A DNA stretch of 64,000 nt from Planctomycetota bacterium (lineage in GTDB: Bacteria > Planctomycetota > Phycisphaerae > WQYP01): positions 1-64,000 of the forward strand of contig JAKAEB010000005.1 in assembly GCA_021818445.1 (NCBI GenBank), written 5' to 3'. The translations under genes were made by a program, and so were the position numbers. How positions within the stretch are numbered: position 1 is the first letter of the stretch; the number at the start of each line of letters is the position of its first letter. The notes beneath the pieces are model-generated. The model was given only the letters and a program-made list of their open reading frames with translations, was not told the origin of the DNA and did no database searches. Below, one piece after another: positions 52,935 to 62,402 of this stretch.

Positions 52935-55790
52935 TTGAGCACACTAAAGGTATATCAAATAGCACGAGAATTGGGGGTGACCAGCAAAGACATCATCGCC
53001 AAGTGCAAAGCTGAGGGCGTCCCCGGCATTGAAAGCCACCTGAGCGCCGTTAAAACGGGCTTGGCGGTAAGCATCCGTGAATGGTTCAGCGCGGGTGCAC
53101 CCAAAACCGCAGTGGAGAAGGCCGCGCATGTCGAGGCCGCCAAGGTACGCCGTAAACGCACCACGAAGACCAAATCCTCGGCGAAAGAGTCACACACGTC
53201 TGACGATGCCGAAACGGAGGCGTCGGTGGCGGTGATGGAACCTGAAACCGATCCCAGCGCTCCGTCCGAAACATCATCAGAAAGTGAAACCTCTGCCGCA
53301 TCAGAATTCCAGTCGCAGACGGCCGACGAAGTGGCAGACACTTCCGCACGCGATGAAACGCATACCTCTGCGGAAGATGTGGAGTCTGCCGCCGAGAAAA
53401 CGCGTGTTAAGGCAAAAGAATCGCACGCGCCAGAGGCATCGCCGACTCCAGCGGCACCGGCCGCGCCGGCGAAGCCTGCTGCACCTGAAATTCCGCAAAA
53501 ACCCGTCAAGCCGGTGGCTCCCATTGCACCTCGTGGTGTGCCGAATGTGGTTGCCAAGCCGGTTGTGACGGCTGTTGGCCCGAAAAATATCCCCGCTCCG
53601 GCGCAGATGCAGGGGCCGCGCCTTATCCGTGTGGAAGCGCCGGACCCCGTGCGGGCGATACGCCAGCGTCCGAGACCCGCCACGCCGTTTACACCCGGTG
53701 GTCCGCGTCTCGACTCGATGCCGCCGCCGCCGCCAACCAATACACGCCATCGAAAATCGGGCTTTACCACTGCACCGCGCGTTGATGATGAGGAGGCCGA
53801 GGCCAAGCGAAAAGGGCGGCTTGGGCGGCGCGGCCATGGTCACGATGCAGACGCCGGCCTTGAGCAGATACGCGAATGGACGGAGGCCGAAATTGCTGAA
53901 CGTGCCGAGCGCATTGCCGCCGCCGGGCAGGGTGCCCTTCGCGAGCGCCGCCGCGAGGCCAAACAGAATCAGCAAAAACGTCAAAACGCCGCGTCGCATC
54001 AGGCGCAGCGCCCGACCCATATTGAGATTACCGCGCCCATCACGATCCGGCAGTTATCGCAGGCCATGGGCGTACAGGCCGGAAAATTGCTGGGCAAACT
54101 ATTGGCGCAGAACATCATCGTGACGGTCAACCAGACCATCGAGGATGATGTGGCGCAACTGCTGGCCGCTGAAAATGGTGTGGAACTTATTGTAAAACAG
54201 CGCGAGTCGCTGCTGCAGTTGATGGTTCGAAAATATTCCGAACTCAAGGCTTCTGCGCCCACTGAGTCCCGGGCCCCGGTAGTCACGGTGCTCGGCCATG
54301 TGGACCACGGCAAAACCAGCTTGCTGGATAAAATCCGTTCGGCCAATGTCGCGGCCGGCGAGGCCGGAGGCATTACCCAGCATATCGGTGCCTACACCGT
54401 GAAAATTACGGGTTCAGACGGTAAAACCAAACGCGTCACCTTTTTGGATACCCCCGGTCACCAGGCATTTACCGCCATGCGTGCCCGTGGTGCCAACATG
54501 ACCGATGTGGTGGTGCTTGTGGTGGCCGCCGACGACGGCGTAATGCCGCAGACCGTGGAATCGATCAACCATGCCAAGGCGGCTGGCGTGCCAATTGTTG
54601 TGGCGCTAAACAAAATTGATAAGCCCGAGGCTCGGCCCGACCGGGTGTTGGGTCAATTGGCGGAAAACGGCCTGAATCCATCGGAATGGGGAGGCGAGAC
54701 TGAAGTGGTGCGTACCAGCGCCACCACCGGTCAGGGTGTGCGTGAACTCATTGAATATCTTGACTACGTTGCGTCGCTTCGGGAACTTAAAGCATCGCCA
54801 AGCCTGCCCGCCAGCGGACGGGTTGTTGAGGCATTTATGGATCCCAGTCGCGGGGCAGTAGCGCGTGTTCTGGTGCAGGATGGAACGCTGCGCATCGGCG
54901 ATGCGTTGGTGTGCGGAGCCACCTCAGGACGCGTACGATCGATGTCCGACGATAAAAATCAACCCATTACGGAAGCTGGCCCCGCCACCCCCATTGAGGT
55001 CATCGGGCTGGATGCGGCACCCACGGCTGGCGAGAGTTTTTATGTGGTTGAGGATATATCGCAGGCCAAGGCCATTGCCGAGGAGCAGGCCGTCGCGGTG
55101 CGAGAATCGGAAATCGCCCGCCGGAGCAAAGTGACACTGGACAACCTTTTTGACACCATCAAACAGGGCGAAGTGCGGGAACTCAACATCATCCTCAAGG
55201 CCGATGTGCAGGGTTCCGTCGATGTGCTTCGGAAGGTGGTTACCGAGGAGCTTTCCAAAGAGGTGCAGGTGAAGTTGCTCCATGCGGCTGTTGGCGGGAT
55301 CACCGAAAGCGATGTGCTGCTTGCGGACGCATCGGGTGCCATGATTATTGGTTTTTCGGTAACGCCGGATGAGTCGGCTCGCAAACTTGCCGAACGTACC
55401 GGCGTGGAGATACGCCTATATCGTATTATTTATGAGATCAGTGACGATATCCGCAAGGCCCTGGCTGGCATGCTGTCGCCCGAAAAACAGGAACAGGTTG
55501 TCGGACGGGCTGAAATCCGCAAGGTGATCCGTGTGACCAAACTTGGGTCCATTGCCGGGTGCATGGTCACCGATGGCATATTAAATCGTTCCAATAAATA
55601 CCGCCTTATTCGAGATGGAGTGGTGGTGGTTGAAAATCTGGCGCTCGATTCGCTCAAACGTTTCAAGGATGACACCAAAGAAGTGCGATCCGGCATGGAA
55701 TGCGGATTGAAGCTTGCCGGTTACGACGATATCAAGGTGGGCGATCGGCTTGAGGCTTACAAGACCGTGGATGTTGCACGTACACTCTGA
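52935..55790 (+). CDS. infB: Translation initiation factor IF-2
   Basis: 951 residues. TTG at 52935 is chosen as start because GGAG stands six bases upstream and [19 protein letters not shown] is the IF2 N-terminal motif; a TTG seven codons upstream lacks this. A long Ala/Pro/Glu-rich linker (about residues 70-330) precedes the GTPase core: [14 protein letters not shown] (G1, about residue 453), [11 protein letters not shown] (G2), DTPGHQAF (G3), NKID (G4), TSATTGQG (G5). C-terminal domains IV-type follow. It delivers initiator tRNA to the ribosome. Confidence 0.97.
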   Translation: MSTLKVYQIARELGVTSKDIIAKCKAEGVPGIESHLSAVKTGLAVSIREWFSAGAPKTAVEKAAHVEAAKVRRKRTTKTKSSAKESHTSDDAETEASVAVMEPETDPSAPSETSSESETSAASEFQSQTADEVADTSARDETHTSAEDVESAAEKTRVKAKESHAPEASPTPAAPAAPAKPAAPEIPQKPVKPVAPIAPRGVPNVVAKPVVTAVGPKNIPAPAQMQGPRLIRVEAPDPVRAIRQRPRPATPFTPGGPRLDSMPPPPPTNTRHRKSGFTTAPRVDDEEAEAKRKGRLGRRGHGHDADAGLEQIREWTEAEIAERAERIAAAGQGALRERRREAKQNQQKRQNAASHQAQRPTHIEITAPITIRQLSQAMGVQAGKLLGKLLAQNIIVTVNQTIEDDVAQLLAAENGVELIVKQRESLLQLMVRKYSELKASAPTESRAPVVTVLGHVDHGKTSLLDKIRSANVAAGEAGGITQHIGAYTVKITGSDGKTKRVTFLDTPGHQAFTAMRARGANMTDVVVLVVAADDGVMPQTVESINHAKAAGVPIVVALNKIDKPEARPDRVLGQLAENGLNPSEWGGETEVVRTSATTGQGVRELIEYLDYVASLRELKASPSLPASGRVVEAFMDPSRGAVARVLVQDGTLRIGDALVCGATSGRVRSMSDDKNQPITEAGPATPIEVIGLDAAPTAGESFYVVEDISQAKAIAEEQAVAVRESEIARRSKVTLDNLFDTIKQGEVRELNIILKADVQGSVDVLRKVVTEELSKEVQVKLLHAAVGGITESDVLLADASGAMIIGFSVTPDESARKLAERTGVEIRLYRIIYEISDDIRKALAGMLSPEKQEQVVGRAEIRKVIRVTKLGSIAGCMVTDGILNRSNKYRLIRDGVVVVENLALDSLKRFKDDTKEVRSGMECGLKLAGYDDIKVGDRLEAYKTVDVARTL

Positions 55791-55831
55791 TGACAATGGG
55801 GTCTTTTCACCCGCTGCGACGGGTTTGAATC

Positions 55832-56113
55832 TTGAATATTGGAATATTGCAGGTGAGTTTGAAAATTGGTGATGCGTTAACCGTCCGCGACAAACGCCGC
55901 ATATTGCGGTCTGTCAAAGACAGTTGGCATCATCATCACAATGTGTCGGTTGCCGAGGTGGGCGACGCCGATCATCCGCAGCACGCTATGCTGGGGGTGG
56001 CAATGGTCGGTGCTGACCGGCGGCGGCTGGAAAGCTCACTTTCCCGGATGGTGCACTCGATCGAAAAGGAACGTCGATTGGAGCTTCTGGACTATCAAAT
56101 TGAGATATTGTGA
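55832..56113 (+). CDS. DUF503 family protein
   Basis: 93 residues, TTG start. VSLKIGDALTVRDKRRILRSVKDSWHHHHNVSVAEVG is the family motif. DUF503 members are small ferredoxin-like proteins that often stand between infB and rbfA, as here. A role in ribosome function is suspected from this position but not established. Confidence 0.88.
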   Translation: MNIGILQVSLKIGDALTVRDKRRILRSVKDSWHHHHNVSVAEVGDADHPQHAMLGVAMVGADRRRLESSLSRMVHSIEKERRLELLDYQIEIL

Positions 56114-56134
56114 TAAGGCGGCATCCGCGTCCCG

Positions 56135-56620
56135 ATGTCATCTGATGGAGTGGCCAACGCAGCAATGAATTTCCGCAAGCAGAAACTTGAATCCCAGATT
56201 CGGCGCGTGCTCTCATCAGCCCTTCTGCGTGACGTGGCCGATCCGCGTGTCATGGGCCTGGTCAGCATTACCCACATTGAACTCACCGCCGACCTGCATG
56301 ATTGCAAGGTGTACGTGAGTGTGCTATCGGATATTCCTACCGGCACAGTGATGCAGGGGCTGCATTCAGCCAAGCCGACCATCCAGCGTACATTGGCCAA
56401 AAACCTGGCGACGCGCACGGTACCGCGCCTTCATTTTGTTTTAGATGAATCGCTTAAAAAACAGGCCGAGGTACTTGGAATATTAAAAACTGTGGCCGAA
56501 TCACCTTCCGCCCCGCCCGAAGCGGTCATCGACGCACCGCTGCCTGAAAAACGCCGCGTTAATGAACCGGACTTATCGCAGTTAAACGTAAACCAACCAC
56601 CCATTGAGGAAATAGAATGA
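56135..56620 (+). CDS. rbfA: Ribosome-binding factor A
   Basis: 161 residues. RKQKLESQIRRVLSSALL and DPRVMGLVSITHIELTADLHDCKVYVS are the core KH-like RbfA motifs. It assists maturation of the 16S rRNA 5' end. About 35 residues at the C-terminus are additional. An ATG at 56165 (MNFRKQKLE) is an alternative start closer to the domain. The stop overlaps the next start by four bases. Confidence 0.93.
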   Translation: MSSDGVANAAMNFRKQKLESQIRRVLSSALLRDVADPRVMGLVSITHIELTADLHDCKVYVSVLSDIPTGTVMQGLHSAKPTIQRTLAKNLATRTVPRLHFVLDESLKKQAEVLGILKTVAESPSAPPEAVIDAPLPEKRRVNEPDLSQLNVNQPPIEEIE

Positions 56621-57459
56621 AGAAGAAGCCTAATTTGCAGGGTGCCCGCAAAAAAATTATCGACCGCTTCGTCAGCGCAGGGTCGGTAAAGCCAGGTGAA
56701 ACCGCTATGCCGCTGGCCAACCTCTGTACCACATTTTGTGTGGCCGAAGACCTGGCCAAAATGCCCGTGGCGCAGGCCCGGCTCAAAACAGCCATTCCGC
56801 GCATGATCAGGGCGTTTTTGGAGTTTGACGCCGACAACGCCCGCGCTCAGGCGGCGGAAGCCCGTCTGGCTGCCGCTATGGTTGATCTTAACGAACTTCG
56901 TGTGACGCCCGCCATCGAAGTCGCCGCCATCTTAGGGTCGCGTTATCCCTTTTCTGAACACCGCAGTTCTCTTTTGCACCGGACGCTGCAGTCTATATAC
57001 GAGCGCGAAAATCAGATGTCGCTGGCAAGCCTGCAAACCATGAAAAAAACAGAAGTCCGTAATTACCTTCGCACGCTTGCCGGTATAACCCCTTACGTCG
57101 AGGCGGCGGTGGCGCTGGAATGTTTTGAGGTGGCCGCTTGTCCAGTTGATACCAAATTAATGCTTTGGCTTATCAGCAAGGGTGTGCTTGACGAGAGTTG
57201 CACACCCATTGAAGCCCAGCAGACGCTTGAACGCGAAATCGTTGCAAAAAAAATGCACAGCTTCTATCTTGGTTCCCGCAAGGAACTTGAAGATTGGGCA
57301 CCTAAAGTCTGGCCACCCGTCGCCAAGGTGCCATCGCCGGTGCTTGCGCCACCGGCTCTCACCGCACAGCCGGTTGCAGCCGCCGCAGCCAAGCCGGCGA
57401 AAGCCCGTGCCGTAAAACCTAAACCGATCACTGTAAAAAAAGCGGCTGTAAAAAAATGA
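56617..57459 (+). CDS. HhH-GPD-like (endonuclease III fold) protein with basic Ala/Lys/Pro tail
   Basis: 280 residues. LNELRVTPAIEVAAILGSRYPF (from about residue 91) and the region 150-190 (LRTLAGITPYVEAAVALECF, CPVDTKLML) follow the endonuclease III layout of helix, hairpin and Asp loop. Asp178 matches the catalytic Asp. The hairpin Lys of bifunctional glycosylase/lyases is replaced (Tyr160 at that place), and no Cys cluster for an iron-sulfur centre exists. The last 50 residues are rich in Ala, Pro and Lys, like histone H1-type tails. It may be a DNA or RNA binding protein or a monofunctional glycosylase. It overlaps rbfA by four bases. Confidence 0.75.
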   Translation: MKKKPNLQGARKKIIDRFVSAGSVKPGETAMPLANLCTTFCVAEDLAKMPVAQARLKTAIPRMIRAFLEFDADNARAQAAEARLAAAMVDLNELRVTPAIEVAAILGSRYPFSEHRSSLLHRTLQSIYERENQMSLASLQTMKKTEVRNYLRTLAGITPYVEAAVALECFEVAACPVDTKLMLWLISKGVLDESCTPIEAQQTLEREIVAKKMHSFYLGSRKELEDWAPKVWPPVAKVPSPVLAPPALTAQPVAAAAAKPAKARAVKPKPITVKKAAVKK

Positions 57460-57514
57460 TCGGCCGTTGCGGATTAAGACCGTATCGATAAATTTAAAAA
57501 TTATGGAGTAATCA

Positions 57515-58399
57515 ATGCTCAAATCATCACCGGGTATCCTCCGACTCGGTATCCCCAAGGGTTCGCTGGAGAGCGCCACCGTCGATCTGTTCGCACGCGC
57601 GGGGTGGCGCATTTCTATCAATGACCGCAGCTATTTTCCAACCATAGACGACCCGACCATCGAGGTTGTGCTGTTTCGGGCCCAGGAAATGTCACGCTAT
57701 GTCGAAGAAAATGTCGTCGACGTTGGCTTGACCGGTTCCGATTGGATACGCGAAAATAATTCAGATGTACATGAAGTGGCTGAGCTTGTTTACAGCAAAG
57801 CCACCAGCCGACCGGCGAAATGGGTACTCGCCGTTCCGCAGGAGTCGGCGGTTCAAAAGCCCGAAGATCTTGCCAACGGCGTGATAGCGACCGAACTGGT
57901 GCGCGTGACCAAACAATACTTTGACGAGCGCAAAATACCTATCAAGGTAGAATTCAGTTGGGGAGCGACCGAGGTTAAAGCCCGATTGCTTGATGCCATT
58001 GTCGATATCACCGAGACTGGCTCATCCATCCGCGCCAATAATCTCCGCATCATTGATACGCTGCTGACCAGCACCACGCGCCTTATCGCCAATCATCACG
58101 CGTGGGGCGATTCGGCCAAGCGTGAGAAAATAGAAAATCTCGCGCTGCTTCTTCAGGGGGCCATCAACGCGCGGGAAAAAGTGGGCCTTAAACTCAACAG
58201 CCCCCGGGAGAAACTTGATGCGATCCTCGCCTTGCTGCCGGCGGAAAAATCTCCCACTGTTTCCCCCTTGGCCGATGGCAGTTGGGTGGCCGTTGAGGTT
58301 ATTGTTGAAGAGCGACTTGAGCGCGAACTGGTCCCACGACTCAAGCGTGCCGGTGCCACGGGGCTTATCAGCTATCCGCTTAATAAAGTTATCGCTTAA
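57515..58399 (+). CDS. hisG: ATP phosphoribosyltransferase, long form
   Basis: 294 residues. RLGIPKGSLESATVDLFARAGW starts the catalytic domain; VDVGLTGSDWIREN and VDITETGSSIRANNLRIIDT are the HisG substrate-binding motifs. A C-terminal ACT-like regulatory domain (about 215-290) shows this is the long, HisZ-independent form. It performs the first step of histidine synthesis and is normally feedback-inhibited by histidine. No other his genes are nearby. Confidence 0.96.
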   Translation: MLKSSPGILRLGIPKGSLESATVDLFARAGWRISINDRSYFPTIDDPTIEVVLFRAQEMSRYVEENVVDVGLTGSDWIRENNSDVHEVAELVYSKATSRPAKWVLAVPQESAVQKPEDLANGVIATELVRVTKQYFDERKIPIKVEFSWGATEVKARLLDAIVDITETGSSIRANNLRIIDTLLTSTTRLIANHHAWGDSAKREKIENLALLLQGAINAREKVGLKLNSPREKLDAILALLPAEKSPTVSPLADGSWVAVEVIVEERLERELVPRLKRAGATGLISYPLNKVIA

Positions 58400-58411
58400 G
58401 GGTATTGACCT

Positions 58412-58621
58412 ATGCTGCCTCCTTCCGCCTCAAGACCTGTTATTGAACATTTAGCCCCCGTGCTGCATGGCCCGGTGGTTCCCGCCGAGGCGGCGTGGGC
58501 GCGATACGTGCTTCTTGCGATCGTCTGGTTTTTTGTCATTGCGGTATTGACCGGCCCTGTTGAACGCTGGTTACGATCACGCAAGGCAGGTAATCTGCCG
58601 CGATCCAGACCACGTTGGTAA
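58412..58621 (+). CDS. Small predicted membrane protein
   Basis: 69 residues with one transmembrane helix (about residues 30-47, ARYVLLAIVWFFVIAVLTG) and a basic C-terminus. AAGGG lies nine bases before ATG. It is 12 bases after hisG and 46 bases before yajQ, which fits an operon. No family is recognised. Confidence 0.6.
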   Translation: MLPPSASRPVIEHLAPVLHGPVVPAEAAWARYVLLAIVWFFVIAVLTGPVERWLRSRKAGNLPRSRPRW

Positions 58622-58667
58622 AATTGATGCTGTCAGGCCCGAATTCGTTGTGTGGAAGGAAATATTT

Positions 58668-59168
58668 ATGGCGTCTAATCATACATTTGATATCGTCAAC
58701 GAAATTGATCTCCAGGCCATGGACGAGGCGATCGTTCAAGCCCGCCGGGAAATTGCCAATCGCTACGACTTTCGCGGTTCGGCGGCCGGTATCGGCGATT
58801 TTGACCGGAAGGAAAAATTATTAACTCTCACCGCCGACCATGAACCGCAGCTTGATGCCGTCATCGAGGTGCTGATATCCAAGATGGTGAAACGAGGTGT
58901 CGATTCGCGCGTGCTTGATCGGCAGAAGATTGAGGCCGCCACCCACAAAACACTTCGCCAGGTGGTTAAACTCAAATCGGGCATTGATCGGGATAACGCC
59001 AAGACGCTTCAGCAGCGCATCAAAGATTTGGGGCTTAAGGTAAATGTTTCCATCCAGGGCGAGACACTTCGGGTGGCAGGCCCCAAAATTGACGATCTGC
59101 AGGCGATAATTGCCGAGTTTAAAGCGCGTCCGCCGGCGGTACCGGTGCAATTCACCAACTTCAGATAA
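58668..59168 (+). CDS. yajQ: YajQ family nucleotide-binding protein
   Basis: 166 residues. ATG at 58668 with GGAAGGAA six bases upstream begins the typical MASNHTFDIVNEIDLQAM. IANRYDFRGS, HKTLRQVVKLKSGIDRDNAK and VNVSIQGETLRVAGPKIDDLQ are diagnostic. Members in some bacteria bind cyclic di-GMP; binding in this species is inferred. Confidence 0.95.
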   Translation: MASNHTFDIVNEIDLQAMDEAIVQARREIANRYDFRGSAAGIGDFDRKEKLLTLTADHEPQLDAVIEVLISKMVKRGVDSRVLDRQKIEAATHKTLRQVVKLKSGIDRDNAKTLQQRIKDLGLKVNVSIQGETLRVAGPKIDDLQAIIAEFKARPPAVPVQFTNFR

Positions 59169-59185
59169 AACGCTTCGGGTGGTAA

Positions 59186-59944
59186 ATGAGGAAATTTAAT
59201 ACCAAGCCGGCACTGCATGTTGAGCCAACCACCCTCTGGGAATATCCGTCGCAAGATTACGGCACGTCTCCACATGGTGATACCGGCTTTCTGGGGGCCA
59301 CACCCGCATGGGTCATATGGAATCTTCTCCAGCGCTACACACGCGAAAATGATAAGGTGCTCGATCCTATGTGCGGCAGCGGCACCACGATAGATGTTGC
59401 CGAGGAACTTCATCGCATACCCATTGGCTGTGATCTTGCCCCCACCCGCCCGGATATTCAACAGGCCGACGCCCGCTATTTGCCATTGAAAAGTGGCACC
59501 GTTGATTTTGCGTTTGTCGATCCCCCCTACAGCACGCACATTCACTATTCTGATGACAAGCGCTGCATCGGCAAATTGGACGCATCACCCATCGATGGCC
59601 CCCCTGCCGATAACCCGTATTACCGCGCTATGGACGACGTATTTAAGGAACTGAATCGCGTGCTTAAGCCGCGCCGCTACCTTGCCATTTATGTCAGTGA
59701 TTCATTCAAAAAGGGCAAGCCGTTCATGCCGATCGGCTTTGAATTGTTTTCCATTTTGCGGCGGCGTTTTCAACCCGTGGACATCATTGCGGTGGTGCGG
59801 CACAACCAAAAATTGACCCGCAATCACTGGCAGACGGAAGCGGTGCGAGGAAACTTTTTTCTGCGGGGGTTCAATTACCTGCTGATATTCAAAAAGCCCG
59901 AATCATCCACCGCACGCCCATCAGGCTCAACGACCGCGGCCTGA
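59186..59944 (+). CDS. SAM-dependent DNA methylase-like protein
   Basis: 252 residues. VLDPMCGSGTTIDVAEEL is SAM motif I and FVDPPYSTHIHY is the catalytic DPPY motif, in the order seen in N4/N6 amino-methyltransferases. The C-terminal RNHWQTEAVRGNFFLRGFNYLLIFKK is shared by solitary methylase-like proteins. No restriction enzyme or specificity subunit is adjacent, so it is an orphan. An RNA substrate is possible because of the similarity of this fold to Trm11-type enzymes. Confidence 0.82.
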   Translation: MRKFNTKPALHVEPTTLWEYPSQDYGTSPHGDTGFLGATPAWVIWNLLQRYTRENDKVLDPMCGSGTTIDVAEELHRIPIGCDLAPTRPDIQQADARYLPLKSGTVDFAFVDPPYSTHIHYSDDKRCIGKLDASPIDGPPADNPYYRAMDDVFKELNRVLKPRRYLAIYVSDSFKKGKPFMPIGFELFSILRRRFQPVDIIAVVRHNQKLTRNHWQTEAVRGNFFLRGFNYLLIFKKPESSTARPSGSTTAA

Positions 59945-61066
59945 CAGCAGCAATCTGCCATCAGATTTATGTGAAGCCGCAGTTCCCGCCGGCCAGAAAA
60001 ACAAATGGGCCAGCGCAACGGCCAATTCTGGCATCGAGATACGTCGATCTGCCAGCATATAAACTGGCTCCCACGGCATATCGCAAAGCCGGTGCCGAAA
60101 CGCCTCGAGGCCGGCAAAATTATAGAATCGATTGCCCCAGCGGCGTGCGCACCAACGCATCAACCGAAATGACCACGGATTGCTGTATCGATTCGCCAGA
60201 TAGCGCTCGCTTAGCGCGGTCAGTCCCAGCGACATCTGCCCATCGTTGGGCAGGCACCCCCGCGAGAGTACATGGTCGCATAATGCCTCAATGACGCCAT
60301 TGGGTGCGTCGGGTCTGCGTATCATGTGCTCGGCGAGAAATCGATTCCCGACGGGTGGCGCTGCAAGGCATATGTACGCCATAACCTCACCTTTCTCATT
60401 CACGGCAGCATGAACACCGTGATAATATTCCAGGTGCGTTGAGAGCCGCGCGTCGGCGGCAAACCCCATTGGCGGTGCCGGCCGGGTGTCAATCCATGCA
60501 CAGAGACAAGTGCTGATTTCCTGCAGCATGCGTGCTGTGGCGTCCCGCCCCGATAGCCGCACGGGAACAAACCTCATCCCGCGCCGACCACGATTGATCT
60601 GGGCCCTGAGTCCCGCCGACTGCGTCTTCAAATGACGCCATTTATCGCTGGTCAATACCGGCTGCGATCCAATAAGTATCCGTCTGCGTCCGGTCGCCAA
60701 TCGATGCGTCTGCGGGGCCTCGGCACCAAAATAAACGCAACGCAACTTCCGTCTGGCCATTTTGCGCTCAAATTCCTCGGTGACCGCCGCCATATCTGCG
60801 ATGGAGGCAATCGGGCTTCCCAAGGCAAATACAATCCTCCCCCGACGAGAGTAGTACACACAACCCCGCGAAAGCCGTTCGCACTTCAGTCGCGATTTTA
60901 CCGCCGGAGTTTGAATATACTCACCAACCGGTCGATTCAACTTTGGTTGATAGGTCACTTCAGACGGGCGATCCACATTTTCAGGCAATTCAGCTAAGTA
61001 AGGCACCGGCACTTGAGGGCGTTCCCGTGCGGTAGATACGAGGGCTGACTCCGAATTCTCGGCCAT
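59927..61066 (-). CDS. DUF2156/MprF-C-terminal-like aminoacyl-lipid acyltransferase domain protein
   Basis: 379 residues, cytoplasmic, without the usual membrane domain. The C-terminal two thirds follow the MprF catalytic (GNAT-type) domain: KTQSAGLRAQINRGRRG, PPMGFAADARL, YYHGVHAAVNEKGEVMAYICLA, MIRRPDAPNGVIEALCDHVL and SLGLTALS. Enzymes of this group transfer an amino acid from tRNA or modify lipids. Start ATG at 61066 or TTG at 61078; in either case it overlaps the upstream gene by about 77-89 bases, suggesting coupled translation. Its 3' end overlaps the methylase gene on the opposite strand. Confidence 0.8.
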   Translation of the reverse strand: MAENSESALVSTARERPQVPVPYLAELPENVDRPSEVTYQPKLNRPVGEYIQTPAVKSRLKCERLSRGCVYYSRRGRIVFALGSPIASIADMAAVTEEFERKMARRKLRCVYFGAEAPQTHRLATGRRRILIGSQPVLTSDKWRHLKTQSAGLRAQINRGRRGMRFVPVRLSGRDATARMLQEISTCLCAWIDTRPAPPMGFAADARLSTHLEYYHGVHAAVNEKGEVMAYICLAAPPVGNRFLAEHMIRRPDAPNGVIEALCDHVLSRGCLPNDGQMSLGLTALSERYLANRYSNPWSFRLMRWCARRWGNRFYNFAGLEAFRHRLCDMPWEPVYMLADRRISMPELAVALAHLFFWPAGTAASHKSDGRLLLSGRGR

Positions 61067-62402
61067 ATTCAGAGACAACCCCCAAAAGATGATCGGTCGC
61101 TTTCACACTCGCGGGCATAAGTACAATTACCAATTGCCCATCTCCCATTTCTGTCACCCGCGCACCATAGGCACCGCACCCCGCTGCGGCATCGGTTAAA
61201 CGCGCGATTACCCAATCGGCGTGAGGCGACGACAAACCCAGTCGCAATCGGTAACTGTGCTGCGACGCCAGCAGCAATCGGCCGGCCCTCTGCGCACTTA
61301 ATATACGCGCCGCCTCGGGCAATGGTTCATTCCAGTTAGGAGCCAATTCCTCCATTGCTTGTAAAAAGTTTTCGGCATAGTCCCCCTCACCGATGAGATG
61401 ATCCACCGCCGCGCGGATATGGTAAAAATGATCCAGATCGATGCCAACTCCGGGTAACTCCCCGTAGCTGCGTGTAAAGTCGCGCCCGCGCATACGCCGC
61501 GGGAGCAAGGCTCGAAAATAGCGTTTGTAAAGCCCCGGTGAAATATTTCCTAAATATCCGCCGGTGTTGGGTTCAAGCCCGAGGTCACGGTACACAGTCT
61601 CGATAATACGCATCCCCATCGCCCCGGCTACCATCACGCGCTGCGCAATGGCAGGTGCGTCAGGATTTTTCGCATCCAGTTCGATCGCCAATAACTGAAT
61701 ATTATCCGCAACAGGGATCGTCCCGAGTAATTGATGGGGCTGACAACGATACCGCAGCAGACAAGCACCGCCGCCCGTCGGAGCGCACAATGCGGTCAAT
61801 GCATCGACCGTGTGCGCGTGGCTGACACCACCTTCTGCCAGCGCATGAGCCGCCATCTCGGCCTTTTCAAGCGGGGTGGCGGCAATTCGATAATAATCGC
61901 ACAGGCACTGCACCAAAGCCGCAGCCAACGCATTAAATGCCGCAGTTGATCCGCGAAGGCTTATGGCATTGTCGATCCCGATGGATAGCCCCTCACCTAC
62001 GTTCCGAACATTGCCAAAATGGATACGTGTGGCAATGTGGCGCATGGTGGTCAGTGCAAGGTTAAAGCAGATTGCATCGTCACCCGGATGGCTGGAAACA
62101 TCCGCCCTCCAGTCAGCATCGAGCAGATGGCTGATCGCCAGCCTGATCTGAGCTTGCCTCGCGTTACCCGACGAGCATATGAAAATCCATAGGTATCCAT
62201 CGCGACGCGGTGCCACTGCCACGGTGGCCCTCATGCCTAACGTGCTTTGGGCCACAACGCCACCGGTGTGCGCCGCAAGGCCGCCAGATACGTCAAGTCG
62301 CGCTGGCGCACTGGCGGTAATAATGGCGTCGGCCGCTGCGCAATATTCCCCCGCTAGTAATTGATTGATTAAACGTGCTCGGTCATCCGCACTGCTGGCC
62401 AT
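60990..62402 (-). CDS. GHMP-kinase-like (galactokinase-type) protein
   Basis: 470 residues. SAPARLDVSGGLAAHTGG at about residue 30 is the substrate-binding N-terminal motif of GHMP sugar kinases. GLSIGIDNAISLRGSTAAFNA at about residue 138 corresponds to the ATP loop, but the usual G-L-x-S-S-A is altered. GCGAYGARVTEMGDGQLVIVL near the C-terminus matches the third motif. The natural substrate is unknown. The 3' end overlaps the MprF-like gene, and both are probably on one transcript. Confidence 0.78.
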   Translation of the reverse strand: MASSADDRARLINQLLAGEYCAAADAIITASAPARLDVSGGLAAHTGGVVAQSTLGMRATVAVAPRRDGYLWIFICSSGNARQAQIRLAISHLLDADWRADVSSHPGDDAICFNLALTTMRHIATRIHFGNVRNVGEGLSIGIDNAISLRGSTAAFNALAAALVQCLCDYYRIAATPLEKAEMAAHALAEGGVSHAHTVDALTALCAPTGGGACLLRYRCQPHQLLGTIPVADNIQLLAIELDAKNPDAPAIAQRVMVAGAMGMRIIETVYRDLGLEPNTGGYLGNISPGLYKRYFRALLPRRMRGRDFTRSYGELPGVGIDLDHFYHIRAAVDHLIGEGDYAENFLQAMEELAPNWNEPLPEAARILSAQRAGRLLLASQHSYRLRLGLSSPHADWVIARLTDAAAGCGAYGARVTEMGDGQLVIVLMPASVKATDHLLGVVSEYGREFGVSPRIYRTGTPSSAGALLS

